A program made the translations under genes and the position numbers. A stretch of 12,272 nucleotides of DNA. It comes from Candidatus Roizmanbacteria bacterium RIFCSPHIGHO2_01_FULL_39_8 (GTDB taxonomy: Bacteria; Patescibacteriota; Microgenomatia; UBA1406; GWC2-37-13). The notes under the pieces are model-generated. The model saw only the letters and a program-made list of their open reading frames with translations. It made no database searches and was not told the origin of the DNA. Location: positions 8,198 through 20,469 of the forward strand of contig MFZI01000007.1 of assembly GCA_001789355.1 (NCBI GenBank). The letters run 5' to 3'. Positions 1 to 7,504 of this stretch are shown here, piece after piece; positions within the stretch are counted from its first letter, which is position 1, and every line of letters begins with the position of its first letter.

Positions 1-737
1 GAAACTTCAGGCGGTGGTGGATATATAGTGGTCACATATACTTTTTGATACTGAGTATCCGGTGGAAAAGCGATGTCCGTATACACAGGAATCAATTTGG
101 AATTCTCCAGGTGATAGGTCAACTCTGTTTGATAATATTGTGCAGCCCCAAATACCGCATAAATCGTCTTGACCTTTGGATTATTCCAAGTAATAAGATC
201 CCCCTCAACGGAGTCCGGGATAGGTTTTGAGATAGCTATTTTTTTATCTGATGAGGGGGGCAGGTGCAAGAGTATTTTGTATGATCCATTCTCTTTGTTA
301 TCAACGGTGGGCAGGATAACTTCCCACACATTCCCATTGGTCTTGAATAAGTTATCCTGTTCAAACTCAAGATAGAGATTGTTTACCGAGTTTTTCCCAA
401 AATCCGGGTCGGAAAATTCCAGAGTAATTTTAGTGGCGTTCTCTGAGGAGTCAACCTGTGGAGCGATAGCCCGATGATCGTCATACCCCTTTATATTTTT
501 TATTTGAAACGTAGAAGGAAAACCAATCGAGAACTTTTTGACATATAAATCTGCAGCAAGATTGGTGATAGTGATGGTAAATTTTACTCTCGTATTTATA
601 TTATCCTTACTTTCGGAAAGGAAGTATTCAACTTGATAGTCATTCCGGAAGTTTTGAGCACTGCTCGGGGATGCGAAGCTAAAGGATAGAAGATAAAAGA
701 TAAAAGAAATAAGCAAATATTTAAATAAGGTCCTCAT
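1..737 (-). CDS. Exported protein, N-terminal part (possible transglutaminase-domain surface protein)
   Basis: This frame stays open from the ATG at 737 to the left window edge, 245 codons, with the C terminus missing. Residues 1-27 look like a signal peptide: MRTLFK, then a hydrophobic run rich in Leu, Ile and Phe, then a small-residue PSSA stretch with likely cleavage after Ala27. The mature part is beta-rich, with segments such as VKFTITITNL and KITLEF that suggest Ig-like strands, and a Pro-rich PPPP near the edge. No catalytic domain is visible. The layout recalls the N-terminal region of large exported transglutaminase-domain proteins of Microgenomates bacteria; that is from memory and weak. 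The start lies 12 bases past the uvrA stop on the same strand, so co-transcription is likely. No Shine-Dalgarno site precedes the ATG. The coding call is firm; the family is uncertain. Confidence 0.8.
   Translation of the reverse strand, partial: MRTLFKYLLISFIFYLLSFSFASPSSAQNFRNDYQVEYFLSESKDNINTRVKFTITITNLAADLYVKKFSIGFPSTFQIKNIKGYDDHRAIAPQVDSSENATKITLEFSDPDFGKNSVNNLYLEFEQDNLFKTNGNVWEVILPTVDNKENGSYKILLHLPPSSDKKIAISKPIPDSVEGDLITWNNPKVKTIYAVFGAAQYYQTELTYHLENSKLIPVYTDIAFPPDTQYQKVYVTTIYPPPPEV
690..717. repeat. Period-7 repeat inside the signal-peptide coding region
   Basis: On the plus strand four consecutive heptamers read AAGATAA, AAGATAA, AAGAAAT and AAGCAAA. They encode part of the hydrophobic core of the signal peptide on the minus strand. 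Two units are identical and the others share AAG at the unit start. Low-complexity coding for Phe, Ile, Leu and Tyr could also produce this. Confidence 0.45.
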
Positions 738-743
738 TCTGTC

Positions 744-749
744 ATTGTA
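744..749 (-). promoter_or_regulatory. Candidate -10 box for the exported-protein gene
   Basis: TACAAT on the minus strand overlaps the end of uvrA. Its last base is seven bases upstream of the A of the ATG at 737, so transcription from it would begin at the start codon and give a leaderless mRNA. There is no good -35 hexamer and no TGn extension. Read-through from uvrA is an equally good explanation of expression. Confidence 0.28.
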
Positions 750-3677
750 CTACAACACTTTCTTTAGATATTGTCCTGTATAGGAATTTTTTTCTTTGAG
801 AATTCCTTGAATCTCGCCTTGGTAAAGAGAATACCCTCCTTTTTCTCCTCCTTCAGGTCCGAGATCCACGATATATTGGCAGTTTTTAATTACGTCGAGA
901 TTATGCTCGATAACGATAACGGTATTCCCTCTTCTTACCAGTTCCTGAAGGGTATGAAGTAGTTTTTCTATGTCATAGAAGTGTAGGCCAGTAGTTGGTT
1001 CATCTAAAATGTAGAGAATATTGCCTGTTTCTCTTTTGGAGAGTTCATTAGCAAGCTTGATTCGCTGCGCCTCTCCCCCTGAAAATGTCGGGGCAGGTTG
1101 GCCTATTTCGATATAGCCTAAACCGACATTCTTCAAAAAAATCAATTTCTGATGAATATGGAAATGATTTTTGAAGAATTCTACCGCCTCGTCGACGGTC
1201 ATTTTAAGGATTTCATAGATGTTTTTGTCCTTAAATTTCACCTCCAGAGTTTCTTTATTATACCTTCTGCCATTACAGACGTCGCAAGTGACGAAGACAT
1301 CAGATAAGAACTGCATCTCGATTTTAATAACGCCGGCTCCCTGACATTTTTCACATCTCCCACCTTTTAGATTGAAGGAAAAACGGCCTTTCTTAAAACC
1401 TCGCATCTTTGCATCTACCGTAGTTGCAAAGAGTTCCCGGACGTCGTCAAAAAAGCCAACGTAGGTAGCAGGATTAGAACGTGGAGTACGACCGATGGGT
1501 GATTGATCGACGAGATATGCACGCTCAATATACTGGAAGCCCTCAAGTTTATCAAATTCGCCAATTTTGTCATGATAGTATCCGTCAAGATAGTACTTCA
1601 ACGCAGGGTAGAGTGTCTCCACAACAAGAGTTGATTTACCCGAGCCGGAAACCCCGGTGACCGCGATCATATTCCCCAAAGGGAAAGAAACGTTAATTTT
1701 TTTTAGATTAAATTCGGAAGCTCCTTTAAGAATTATCTTTCCCATATTCACCTGTAAGGATCTATCTGCAGACCTAATTTTTTTTCTTCCCGAGAGATAG
1801 TGACCTGTCAGAGATTTTGCTGAACTGAGCATTTTTTTTAGGGTCCCATTGAAGGTGACCGTTCCTCCATGTTTACCTGCGTAAGGTCCAAGCTCAAGTA
1901 TGTGTTCCGCTGACTCGATAGTTTCTCTGTCATGTTCAACGACAAGAATTGTATTTCCTATATTTTTGAGTTCGTGGAGAGTTTTTATAAGTGCGGAGAC
2001 ATCTTTAGGGTGTAAACCAATAGAAGGTTCATCCAAAACGTAGAGTACTCCGGTTAATCCGGTACCGATCTGGGAGGCTAAGCGAATTCTTTGAAGCTCT
2101 CCTCCTGAAAGGGTACGGGCAGTTCTTGAAATCGTAAGATATGATAAACCTACATTCTGAAGAAATTTCATTCGTGTTATTATCTCTTTAAGTATCGGCA
2201 TTGAAATTTGTTTTTCATAAGGGTTAAGTTTTGCTTCTATATGCTGTTCATAATAGCTAAGTAACCTGTCTATCGACAGATTGGTAATTCCAGCTATATT
2301 TTTTTCATCAATAGTGATAGATAATATCTCTGGTTTCAACTTATTGCCTTTGCAGCTTGGACAAACTTCTTCCCTCATATATTTCTGGATTTCGGCAGCT
2401 GCAAAATCTCCCTGATTGCTAAAGTACCTTTTTTCAAGCTCTCCCACGATCCCTTCGAATTTTTCATAAATTGCCGTATCTCTCCCGAAGCGATTTTTTC
2501 CTTCGACGCGATAGGTCTTATCTGTTCCGAAGAGAAGCATATCAAGACTTCTGCGGGAAAGTTTGCCGATAGGTTTGTCAAGATCGATTCCTTCTTCCTC
2601 ACAAACTTGTTTTACCAATCTGATATACCATGTTTCCGCAAAGAAAAATTTGGAGAATGGCGTAATTCCCCCTTCATTAATGGTGAGATTTTTATTGAGG
2701 GTGAGGTCAGGTTCTACTCTGAAGATCGTTCCTATCCCTCTACACTTTTCACAGGCGCCAAGAGGCGAATTAAAAGAAAACATCCGCGGCTCCACCTCTG
2801 CGAGAGACAGATTGCAGTTCGGGCAGGAAAATTTCTCGGAATAGAGAAGTTCAGTGAACTCAATTGACCCGGTTTTCTTCTGCCGCTCTGGATTAACCGT
2901 GTCAGTTTTGTAGACTAAAAGAACTAGCCCATCAGAGAGATTGGTCGCCTGTTCAATGTCATTACTAAGTCGGCTCCGAAGCCTACTGTCATATGAACTA
3001 CTCTGAAGTTCTTTATTTTGAACAGCAAGTTCATCAATGACTACATCAATTGAGTGTTTATTTGTTTTAATAAGATCAATCTCGTCGCTGATGTTAAATA
3101 GTTTATTGTCTACCCTTAATTTACTAAATCCTTTTGATCGTATATTGTCAAAAAGATCTCTGAATTCACCCTTCCTTTGTCTTACTACAGGAGAGAGGAG
3201 AGAAAAGCGGTGTGGCTTTATTTTATCTGTACTTGCTTGTTTCTTAATTTCCTTGCCAATCTTGTCAGCTATTTCGTCAACCGAAAGACGCGAAATTTCA
3301 ATTCCACAATTTGGGCAGTGAGGATGGCCTATGCGTGCAAAAAGAACACGCAGATAATCATAAATCTCAGTAATAGTACCTACCGTCGAACGGGGATTAT
3401 GAGACACTGTTTTTTGATCTATTGATATAGAAGGTGATAAGCCTTCAATAAGATCAACATCGGGCTTATCCATTATCCCTAAAAACTGCCGTGCATATGC
3501 AGACAAAGATTCTACATATCTTCTTTGACCTTCGGCATAGATCGTATCAAATGCCAAGGATGATTTTCCCGAACCGGAAACTCCGGTAATGACAACAAAC
3601 TTGTTTTTAGGAATATCAAGATCTATGTTTTTTAGATTATGTTGTCGAGCTCCCCTGATTTTTATGTAATCTAACAT
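750..3677 (-). CDS. uvrA: UvrABC excision nuclease subunit A
   Basis: UvrA is the damage-sensing ABC-type ATPase of nucleotide excision repair; as a dimer it loads UvrB onto lesions. At 975 residues it is slightly longer than most relatives (about 940-960). Two ABC modules are visible: Walker A GVSGSGKSS near 32-40 and GVSGSGKST near 675-683; signatures LSGGELQR near 523-530 and FSGGEAQR near 865-872; Walker B VLDEPSIGLHP near 547-556 and ILDEPTTGLH near 890-899. Zinc-binding CxxC pairs sit at 285/288 with 309/312 and at 775/778 with 798/801, plus further pairs at 121/124 and 439/442. The ATG gives the usual N terminus MLDYIKIRGARQHNLKN. No clear ribosome site precedes it. It lies 71 bases after the uvrB stop, and the spacer is filled with heptamer repeats. 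It is probably transcribed from the uvrB promoter. Nothing suggests inactivation. Confidence 0.98.
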   Translation of the reverse strand: MLDYIKIRGARQHNLKNIDLDIPKNKFVVITGVSGSGKSSLAFDTIYAEGQRRYVESLSAYARQFLGIMDKPDVDLIEGLSPSISIDQKTVSHNPRSTVGTITEIYDYLRVLFARIGHPHCPNCGIEISRLSVDEIADKIGKEIKKQASTDKIKPHRFSLLSPVVRQRKGEFRDLFDNIRSKGFSKLRVDNKLFNISDEIDLIKTNKHSIDVVIDELAVQNKELQSSSYDSRLRSRLSNDIEQATNLSDGLVLLVYKTDTVNPERQKKTGSIEFTELLYSEKFSCPNCNLSLAEVEPRMFSFNSPLGACEKCRGIGTIFRVEPDLTLNKNLTINEGGITPFSKFFFAETWYIRLVKQVCEEEGIDLDKPIGKLSRRSLDMLLFGTDKTYRVEGKNRFGRDTAIYEKFEGIVGELEKRYFSNQGDFAAAEIQKYMREEVCPSCKGNKLKPEILSITIDEKNIAGITNLSIDRLLSYYEQHIEAKLNPYEKQISMPILKEIITRMKFLQNVGLSYLTISRTARTLSGGELQRIRLASQIGTGLTGVLYVLDEPSIGLHPKDVSALIKTLHELKNIGNTILVVEHDRETIESAEHILELGPYAGKHGGTVTFNGTLKKMLSSAKSLTGHYLSGRKKIRSADRSLQVNMGKIILKGASEFNLKKINVSFPLGNMIAVTGVSGSGKSTLVVETLYPALKYYLDGYYHDKIGEFDKLEGFQYIERAYLVDQSPIGRTPRSNPATYVGFFDDVRELFATTVDAKMRGFKKGRFSFNLKGGRCEKCQGAGVIKIEMQFLSDVFVTCDVCNGRRYNKETLEVKFKDKNIYEILKMTVDEAVEFFKNHFHIHQKLIFLKNVGLGYIEIGQPAPTFSGGEAQRIKLANELSKRETGNILYILDEPTTGLHFYDIEKLLHTLQELVRRGNTVIVIEHNLDVIKNCQYIVDLGPEGGEKGGYSLYQGEIQGILKEKNSYTGQYLKKVL

Positions 3678-3680
3678 ACC

Positions 3681-3708
3681 TGTTATGTGTTACGTGTTAG
3701 GTGTTATG
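3681..3708. repeat. Heptamer tandem repeat, four units (TGTTAnG)
   Basis: Plus strand units are TGTTATG, TGTTACG, TGTTAGG and TGTTATG, exactly 28 bp. Only the sixth base varies. On the coding (minus) strand the units read CnTAACA, and the tract ends three bases before the uvrA ATG. Confidence 0.85.
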
Positions 3709-3726
3709 CGGACAATGCATTTTCCT

Positions 3727-3754
3727 CTTAACTCCTAACTAATCACTCCTAACT
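3727..3754. repeat. Heptamer tandem repeat, four units (AGTTAGG family)
   Basis: Plus strand units are CTTAACT, CCTAACT, AATCACT and CCTAACT, 28 bp, i.e. AGTTAGG, AGTGATT, AGTTAGG, AGTTAAG in transcript order. Units 2 and 4 are identical; unit 3 is degenerate. The tract enters uvrB: its last unit supplies the TAG stop (3749-3751) and the preceding Ser codon. It is the same length as the tract at 3681-3708, and its core is the inverse of that tract. Confidence 0.75.
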
Positions 3755-5773
3755 TTTAAGTTCTCGGATTTTATCTCTAATCTTAATCGCGAGTTCAAAG
3801 TTGAGATCTTCTGCTTGATGTTTCATTTCTTTCTCTAATTTTTTTACCGTTCTTTTCCGGTCATAGGGAGTCAATGACTCTGGATTTATCTCCTCTATGA
3901 AAGAGGTTGTGTATTGTGTATTAGGTCGGTCGAGAAACAAGAATTGTTCCTTAGCTTCGATAATTTTTTCTCTCACCGGTTTATAGATTGTTTTTGGTAT
4001 TATCTGGTGTTTGAGATTATACTCTAATTGATATTTTCTTCTTCGTTCGATTTCTGAAACCGCTTCGCGTATTGATCCGGTGATTTCATCCGCATAGAGA
4101 ATAACTTCCCCTTCGCTGTTGCGTGCTGCACGTCCCATAGTTTGAATCAAAGATGTTTTGGAACGCAGAAAACCTTCCTTGTCCGCGTCAAGAATCGCTA
4201 CGAGTGATACTTCCGGGAGATCAAGTCCTTCACGAAGTAGATTAACTCCGATAAGCACATCGTATTCATTTTTTCGCAAGCTATCTAGGATGTCGGAACG
4301 TTCCAGCGTTTGAATGTCCGAGTGAAGATAAGTGACTTTAATTTTCCTCTCCTTGAGATATTCCGTCAAATCCTCAGCAATTTTTTTGGTAAGAGTAGTC
4401 ACGAGAATTTTCTGTCCCATTGGAGTTCTCTTCTCGATCTCAGAAACTAGATGGGGAACTTCGTTTTTTGCTGGTCTAATAATTACCTTTGGATCAATGA
4501 TACCTGTCGGTCTGACCAGTTGCTCGGCGACAACATTTTTTGAGACTTCTATTTCCCACTTGTTCGGCGTTGCCGAAAGATAGATAAAATGCGGAATCTT
4601 TGGATAGAACTCGTCAAATTTAAGTGGTCGATTATCAAATGCGGCCTTAAGTCTGAAGCCAAACTCCACAAGTGTCTTTTTTCTCGAATAGTCGCCATTA
4701 TACATCCCCCTCAATTGTGGGATAGTCATATGAGATTCATCGATAAAGACTAAAAATTTGTCTCCATATGTCTGTCTAAAATACTCGATAAGGCTATTTG
4801 GATGATCTCCAGGCTTTCTTCCGTCAAAATACCTTGAGTAGTTTTCTATCCCATTTACATAGCCAACTTCCTTGATGATTTCAAGGTCATAATTCACTCT
4901 TCTTATCAATCTCTCCGCCTCCGCGATTTTACCTTGGTTTTTAAGGTCCTTCGATTCTTTTGCGAGATCCTCCCGTATTTGTCCTTCAGCCGTTTTAAAA
5001 ATACCCGGATCCATGAGGAAATGCTTTGCCGGATAAATCACAATACTAGCCAACTTTTTATTTGATTTAACGCTTTTAGCAAGATTCTTGCCAGTAAGCG
5101 GTTCAAATTGGGTAATCTTAGTGATCTGGTTGTTTATACTTTCCAGACGATAGCCAAAGTCCTCGTAGGCAGGGTAGATATCCATGTAACTTCCTCGGAT
5201 TCGAAATGTTCCCCGCTTGAATTCAAATTCCGAGCGATCATACAGAAGCTCAACAAGTCTTCTTGCTATGTTATTCCAATCTGCTTGGTCGCCAACTTTT
5301 ATCTCCGCTATAAATTCACCATACTCAATGGGGGACCCGATATTGTAAATGCAAGATACTGATGCAACAACGATTGTATCTTTGCGAGTTAGGATATTGG
5401 TCGTTGCTTGGAGTCGCAACTTATCAATAAGTTCGTTGATTTCTGCCTCCTTTTCTATATACGTATCAGTTGTTGGAATATATGCTTCTGGCTGATAAAA
5501 ATCATAGTAGGAAACAAAGTATGATATGGCATTATGAGGAAAAAAGTCTCTCATCTCTTGATAAAGCTGGCCGGCAAGAGTCTTATTATGCGAGATGATA
5601 AGTGCAGGCATATTAAGATTATGAATTACATTTGCAATGGTAAACGTTTTACCTGAACCGGTTACTCCCAGCAAGACCTGATTTTTTAGACCAGCAGAAA
5701 TTCCACCACTTAATTTTTCAATAGCTTGTGGCTGATCTCCGGTTGGTTTAAATGATGATACGAGATTAAGCAT
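3749..5773 (-). CDS. uvrB: UvrABC excision nuclease subunit B
   Basis: UvrB is the helicase-like damage verifier of nucleotide excision repair, taking the lesion from UvrA and recruiting UvrC. From the ATG at 5773 it has 674 residues, normal for the family. Visible motifs: LVSSFKPTGDQPQAI near the N terminus, Walker A GVTGSGKT (36-43), the DNA-inserting beta-hairpin YYDFYQPEAYIP (89-100), DESH (345-348), SATP (400-403), QTMGRAARN (544-552) and a C-terminal UVR domain that contacts UvrC (about 639-674). A TTG at 5791 would add six residues, but it lies only two bases past the -10 box and upstream of the predicted transcript start, and relatives begin near MxxLVSxFKPTGDQ; the ATG is preferred. 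No Shine-Dalgarno site is seen in the roughly 14-base leader. The stop lies in a heptamer repeat leading to uvrA. Confidence 0.97.
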   Translation of the reverse strand: MLNLVSSFKPTGDQPQAIEKLSGGISAGLKNQVLLGVTGSGKTFTIANVIHNLNMPALIISHNKTLAGQLYQEMRDFFPHNAISYFVSYYDFYQPEAYIPTTDTYIEKEAEINELIDKLRLQATTNILTRKDTIVVASVSCIYNIGSPIEYGEFIAEIKVGDQADWNNIARRLVELLYDRSEFEFKRGTFRIRGSYMDIYPAYEDFGYRLESINNQITKITQFEPLTGKNLAKSVKSNKKLASIVIYPAKHFLMDPGIFKTAEGQIREDLAKESKDLKNQGKIAEAERLIRRVNYDLEIIKEVGYVNGIENYSRYFDGRKPGDHPNSLIEYFRQTYGDKFLVFIDESHMTIPQLRGMYNGDYSRKKTLVEFGFRLKAAFDNRPLKFDEFYPKIPHFIYLSATPNKWEIEVSKNVVAEQLVRPTGIIDPKVIIRPAKNEVPHLVSEIEKRTPMGQKILVTTLTKKIAEDLTEYLKERKIKVTYLHSDIQTLERSDILDSLRKNEYDVLIGVNLLREGLDLPEVSLVAILDADKEGFLRSKTSLIQTMGRAARNSEGEVILYADEITGSIREAVSEIERRRKYQLEYNLKHQIIPKTIYKPVREKIIEAKEQFLFLDRPNTQYTTSFIEEINPESLTPYDRKRTVKKLEKEMKHQAEDLNFELAIKIRDKIRELKS

Positions 5774-5793
5774 GGGTGATAGGGTAACCAATC

Positions 5794-5822
5794 ATTGTAG
5801 CATTTTTTGTGAGCAAAGTCAC
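5794..5822 (-). promoter_or_regulatory. uvrB promoter
   Basis: On the minus strand a -35 GTGACT (5822-5817) is followed by 17 bp and an extended -10 TGCTACAAT whose hexamer TACAAT is 5799-5794. The start of transcription is expected near 5787, giving a leader of about 14 bases before the ATG at 5773. No LexA-type operator of the E. coli or Gram-positive form is recognisable. Confidence 0.65.
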
Positions 5823-5851
5823 TGTGAAACAAACAACTTGACCAAGAGTCG

Positions 5852-6487
5852 TTAGGACTTCTTAAAAGGCTTTAGCAAAAGCGCGAGAAGTTGCTTACGA
5901 TGAGCTGGATCTTTTAGAATGTGAATGGCAGTGGGTGCAACAGATGCGACGATGATAATGAGTATTATCGGTAAAAGATATTTATCGACGTCAGGGATTA
6001 AGCTACCCAAGTAGTATCCGGAGGCAGTGATTCCTATTCCCCAAAAAAATCCTCCCACAATATTGTAGGTAAGAAAGGACTTGTAATCCATATTTCCTAC
6101 TCCCGCAACTATAGGTGCAAAGGTTCTGATCATTGGCATAAAGCGAGCAAGTACAATAGTTTTTTTGCCGTATTTTTCATAAAACTTCTCTGCTTTCAGT
6201 AGATTATCCCTATGAAATAGGAGTGAATTTTTCCTCTGAAAGAGTTTTCGGCCGATCTTATGTCCAAAAGCATAGCCTACACTGTCTCCGGTCACCGCTG
6301 CAATAAAACACAGAAGAGCTAGAATTCGAATATCGAAAATATCCTGGGAGGCAAGAAATCCTGCAGTAAATAAAAGGCTGTCTCCCGGGAGGAAGAAGCC
6401 AATCAGAAGGCCGGACTCAGCAAACACTATGGCGAAAATTCCTAGATAGCCAATCGCGGGTAAAATCTGGAGTAAATCAAAATGCAT
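5852..6487 (-). CDS. DedA family membrane protein
   Basis: This 211-residue protein is a DedA (SNARE-associated, PF09335) inner-membrane protein. Members are thought to be proton-coupled transporters or lipid scramblases/flippases affecting membrane homeostasis. Hydrophobic segments lie near 10-45, 52-75, 122-165 and 168-192. Family signatures are FAESGLLIGFFLPGDSLLF (22-40), GYAFGHKIGR (71-80) and LARFMPMIRTFAPIVAG (113-129). The charged residues E24, D36, R115 and R121 have the same spacing as the functionally required E39, D51, R130 and R136 of E. coli YqjA, so the fold and active residues look intact. The basic C terminus (KPFKKS) fits a cytoplasmic tail. It has its own near-leaderless promoter and ends 78 bases before the uvrB start. 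The exact substrate cannot be told. Confidence 0.93.
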   Translation of the reverse strand: MHFDLLQILPAIGYLGIFAIVFAESGLLIGFFLPGDSLLFTAGFLASQDIFDIRILALLCFIAAVTGDSVGYAFGHKIGRKLFQRKNSLLFHRDNLLKAEKFYEKYGKKTIVLARFMPMIRTFAPIVAGVGNMDYKSFLTYNIVGGFFWGIGITASGYYLGSLIPDVDKYLLPIILIIIVASVAPTAIHILKDPAHRKQLLALLLKPFKKS

Positions 6488-6498
6488 AATAGACTAAC

Positions 6499-6527
6499 AG
6501 TATAGAACAAAGCAAACCCAATCTCAA
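6499..6527 (-). promoter_or_regulatory. dedA promoter (near-leaderless)
   Basis: On the minus strand -35 TTGAGA (6527-6522), a 17-bp spacer and -10 TATACT (6504-6499) form a good sigma-70-type promoter. The predicted first transcribed base is about 6492, only five bases before the ATG at 6487, which leaves no room for a Shine-Dalgarno site. Confidence 0.7.
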
Positions 6528-6581
6528 GTAATAGATATAGAGTGAATTATAAGCATTTGAAAACAAATAAAAGGATAAATG

Positions 6582-6590
6582 TGTTAGAAT
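6582..6590 (+). promoter_or_regulatory. tRNA-Glu promoter (extended -10)
   Basis: TGTTAGAAT is an extended -10 element (TG, one base, TAGAAT). Transcription would begin near 6597, six bases before the mature tRNA end. A TTGAAA at 6557-6562 is 22 bp away, too far to be a normal -35. Confidence 0.55.
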
Positions 6591-6602
6591 TAAAAAGGTT
6601 TT

Positions 6603-6675
6603 GGCCCCATCGTCTAGCGGCCCAGGACAATAGGTTTTCAGCCTATCAACACGAGTTCGAATCTCGTTGGGGTCA
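6603..6675 (+). tRNA. tRNA-Glu (anticodon TTC)
   Basis: The 73-base sequence folds as a full cloverleaf. The acceptor stem GGCCCCA (6603-6609) pairs with TGGGGTC (6668-6674) with one G-T wobble. The D arm is closed by GTC/GAC. The anticodon stem is ATAGG/CCTAT with loop TTTTCAG, placing TTC at 6637-6639. The T arm is ACGAG, loop TTCGAAT, CTCGT. The discriminator is A at 6675, and the next bases are CTG, so the 3' CCA is not encoded and must be added by a nucleotidyltransferase. The D-arm sequence GTCTAGCGGCCCAGGAC closely resembles bacterial tRNA-Glu. Confidence 0.97.
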
Positions 6676-6727
6676 CTGAATTTTTCTCCTCTCGTCTTTG
6701 CTGAGCGTACCTCTAGGCTTAATAAAG

Positions 6728-6751
6728 TTCGTAATGAATCTTTCTTACGAA
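6728..6751 (-). terminator. Possible terminator hairpin between convergent units
   Basis: TTCGTAA (6728-6734) and TTACGAA (6745-6751) form a 7-bp stem with a 10-base loop. Read on the minus strand it follows the MscS-like gene by about 40 bases and is trailed by CTTTATT, a weak U-rich tail. On the plus strand there is no T run after it. The stem is AT-rich, so the call is tentative. Confidence 0.35.
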
Positions 6752-6793
6752 TAATATCCTCCTAGTCCAAGGTTTTCACTTCTTAATTCATTT

Positions 6794-7444
6794 CTACTTG
6801 AACTTCTTTTTTAATTCTCCCAGCATATCTTTGGCTATTTCCCTACCTCCCAGACCAAAGGCGAGTCCTCCAGCTAAAGCAACCATCGCTACGATGCCCG
6901 TAAAAAGTATTCTTACTAAATCTTGAGCCACTCCCAGCTGATTGAGCACTACGAGTATGGTAAAAAATAGTATCAGCCATTTCGTAAAGACCGACAAAGT
7001 ATTTGCAGAGGTGGCTCCAATTGTTTTAACACTATGTTTGACGATGTCATATCCCAGATTTGAAGCAATGAGTCCGACAAAGCTTATAATGACCGCCACG
7101 ATGATGTTTGGAAGATAAAGTATAAATTGACTGATAACGACCGTGGCTCTCGAAAAATACCAAACCTCTAATGTTGGGGTCAAAAATAGGATGATTACCG
7201 ACCAGCGTATAATTTCAGTCAGGACTTCTAACCAAATTTTTACCTCTTGCTTAGTGATAAGTTTCGTTTTTTGAAATAAATCATCAAGCCGAATAAAGTT
7301 GAAAAAAGTGACAAGAACTTTTTTAAGTAAAGTAGCTAAAAAAATGCCAAAAATAAGAATCGCTAGTCCTCCAAAGAAATTAGGAAGATAATCGATAACC
7401 CGATTGAATGTAGTAAAAATGACCGAGTTGACTATATCAATCAT
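6794..7444 (-). CDS. MscS/CmpX-like membrane protein with TM_helix repeats
   Basis: From the ATG at 7444 the product has 216 residues and about five membrane helices, near 20-42, 77-92, 109-129, 152-169 and 177-199. Two of them (GGLAILIFGIFLATLLKKV and LPNIIVAVIISFVGLIASN) resemble the conserved TM helix repeat PF05552. The last helix, with ALAGGLAFGLGGREIAKDML, resembles the pore-lining helix of small-conductance mechanosensitive channels, but the soluble beta domain of MscS is absent, so it ends where the MscS cytoplasmic part would begin. This fits the small CmpX-like group; channel function is inferred. A GTG at 7453 would add three residues, but the ATG has the ribosome site AAGGTGA five bases upstream. 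It is convergent with the tRNA gene, and its extended -10 promoter lies between it and yraN. Confidence 0.85.
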   Translation of the reverse strand: MIDIVNSVIFTTFNRVIDYLPNFFGGLAILIFGIFLATLLKKVLVTFFNFIRLDDLFQKTKLITKQEVKIWLEVLTEIIRWSVIILFLTPTLEVWYFSRATVVISQFILYLPNIIVAVIISFVGLIASNLGYDIVKHSVKTIGATSANTLSVFTKWLILFFTILVVLNQLGVAQDLVRILFTGIVAMVALAGGLAFGLGGREIAKDMLGELKKKFK

Positions 7445-7449
7445 AGATG

Positions 7450-7456
7450 TCACCTT
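7450..7456 (-). promoter_or_regulatory. Shine-Dalgarno site of the MscS-like gene
   Basis: AAGGTGA on the minus strand matches the anti-Shine-Dalgarno complement and sits five bases before the ATG at 7444. It is the only clear such site in the window and favours this ATG over the overlapping GTG at 7453. Confidence 0.6.
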
Positions 7457-7481
7457 CTTTCCTTACTTGTCAATACCCCTA

Positions 7482-7490
7482 ATCATAACA
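7482..7490 (-). promoter_or_regulatory. Promoter of the MscS-like gene (extended -10)
   Basis: The minus strand reads TGTTATGAT, an extended -10 with hexamer TATGAT at 7487-7482. No good -35 is found 17 bp upstream. Predicted transcription would begin near 7475, leaving a leader of about 30 bases that contains the ribosome site. Confidence 0.5.
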
Positions 7491-7504
7491 AATCTATAAA
7501 GACT

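Noticed and set aside
45..375. Plus-strand open frames opposite the exported-protein gene
   Set aside because: The minus strand is open throughout with a signal peptide and a coherent beta-rich protein; the plus-strand frames are short and featureless.
5774..5791. TTG start for uvrB at 5791
   Set aside because: It is only two bases past the -10 box, so it would not be transcribed, and the ATG at 5773 gives the family N terminus.
5774..5851. SOS (LexA) operator before uvrB
   Set aside because: Neither the E. coli CTG-N10-CAG form nor the Gram-positive GAAC-N4-GTTC form is found in the uvrB upstream region.
5838..5866. Hairpin around the dedA stop as a terminator
   Set aside because: AAG-A-AGTC / GACT-CTT forms only a bulged 7-bp stem, and the T-rich stretch downstream is interrupted and displaced.
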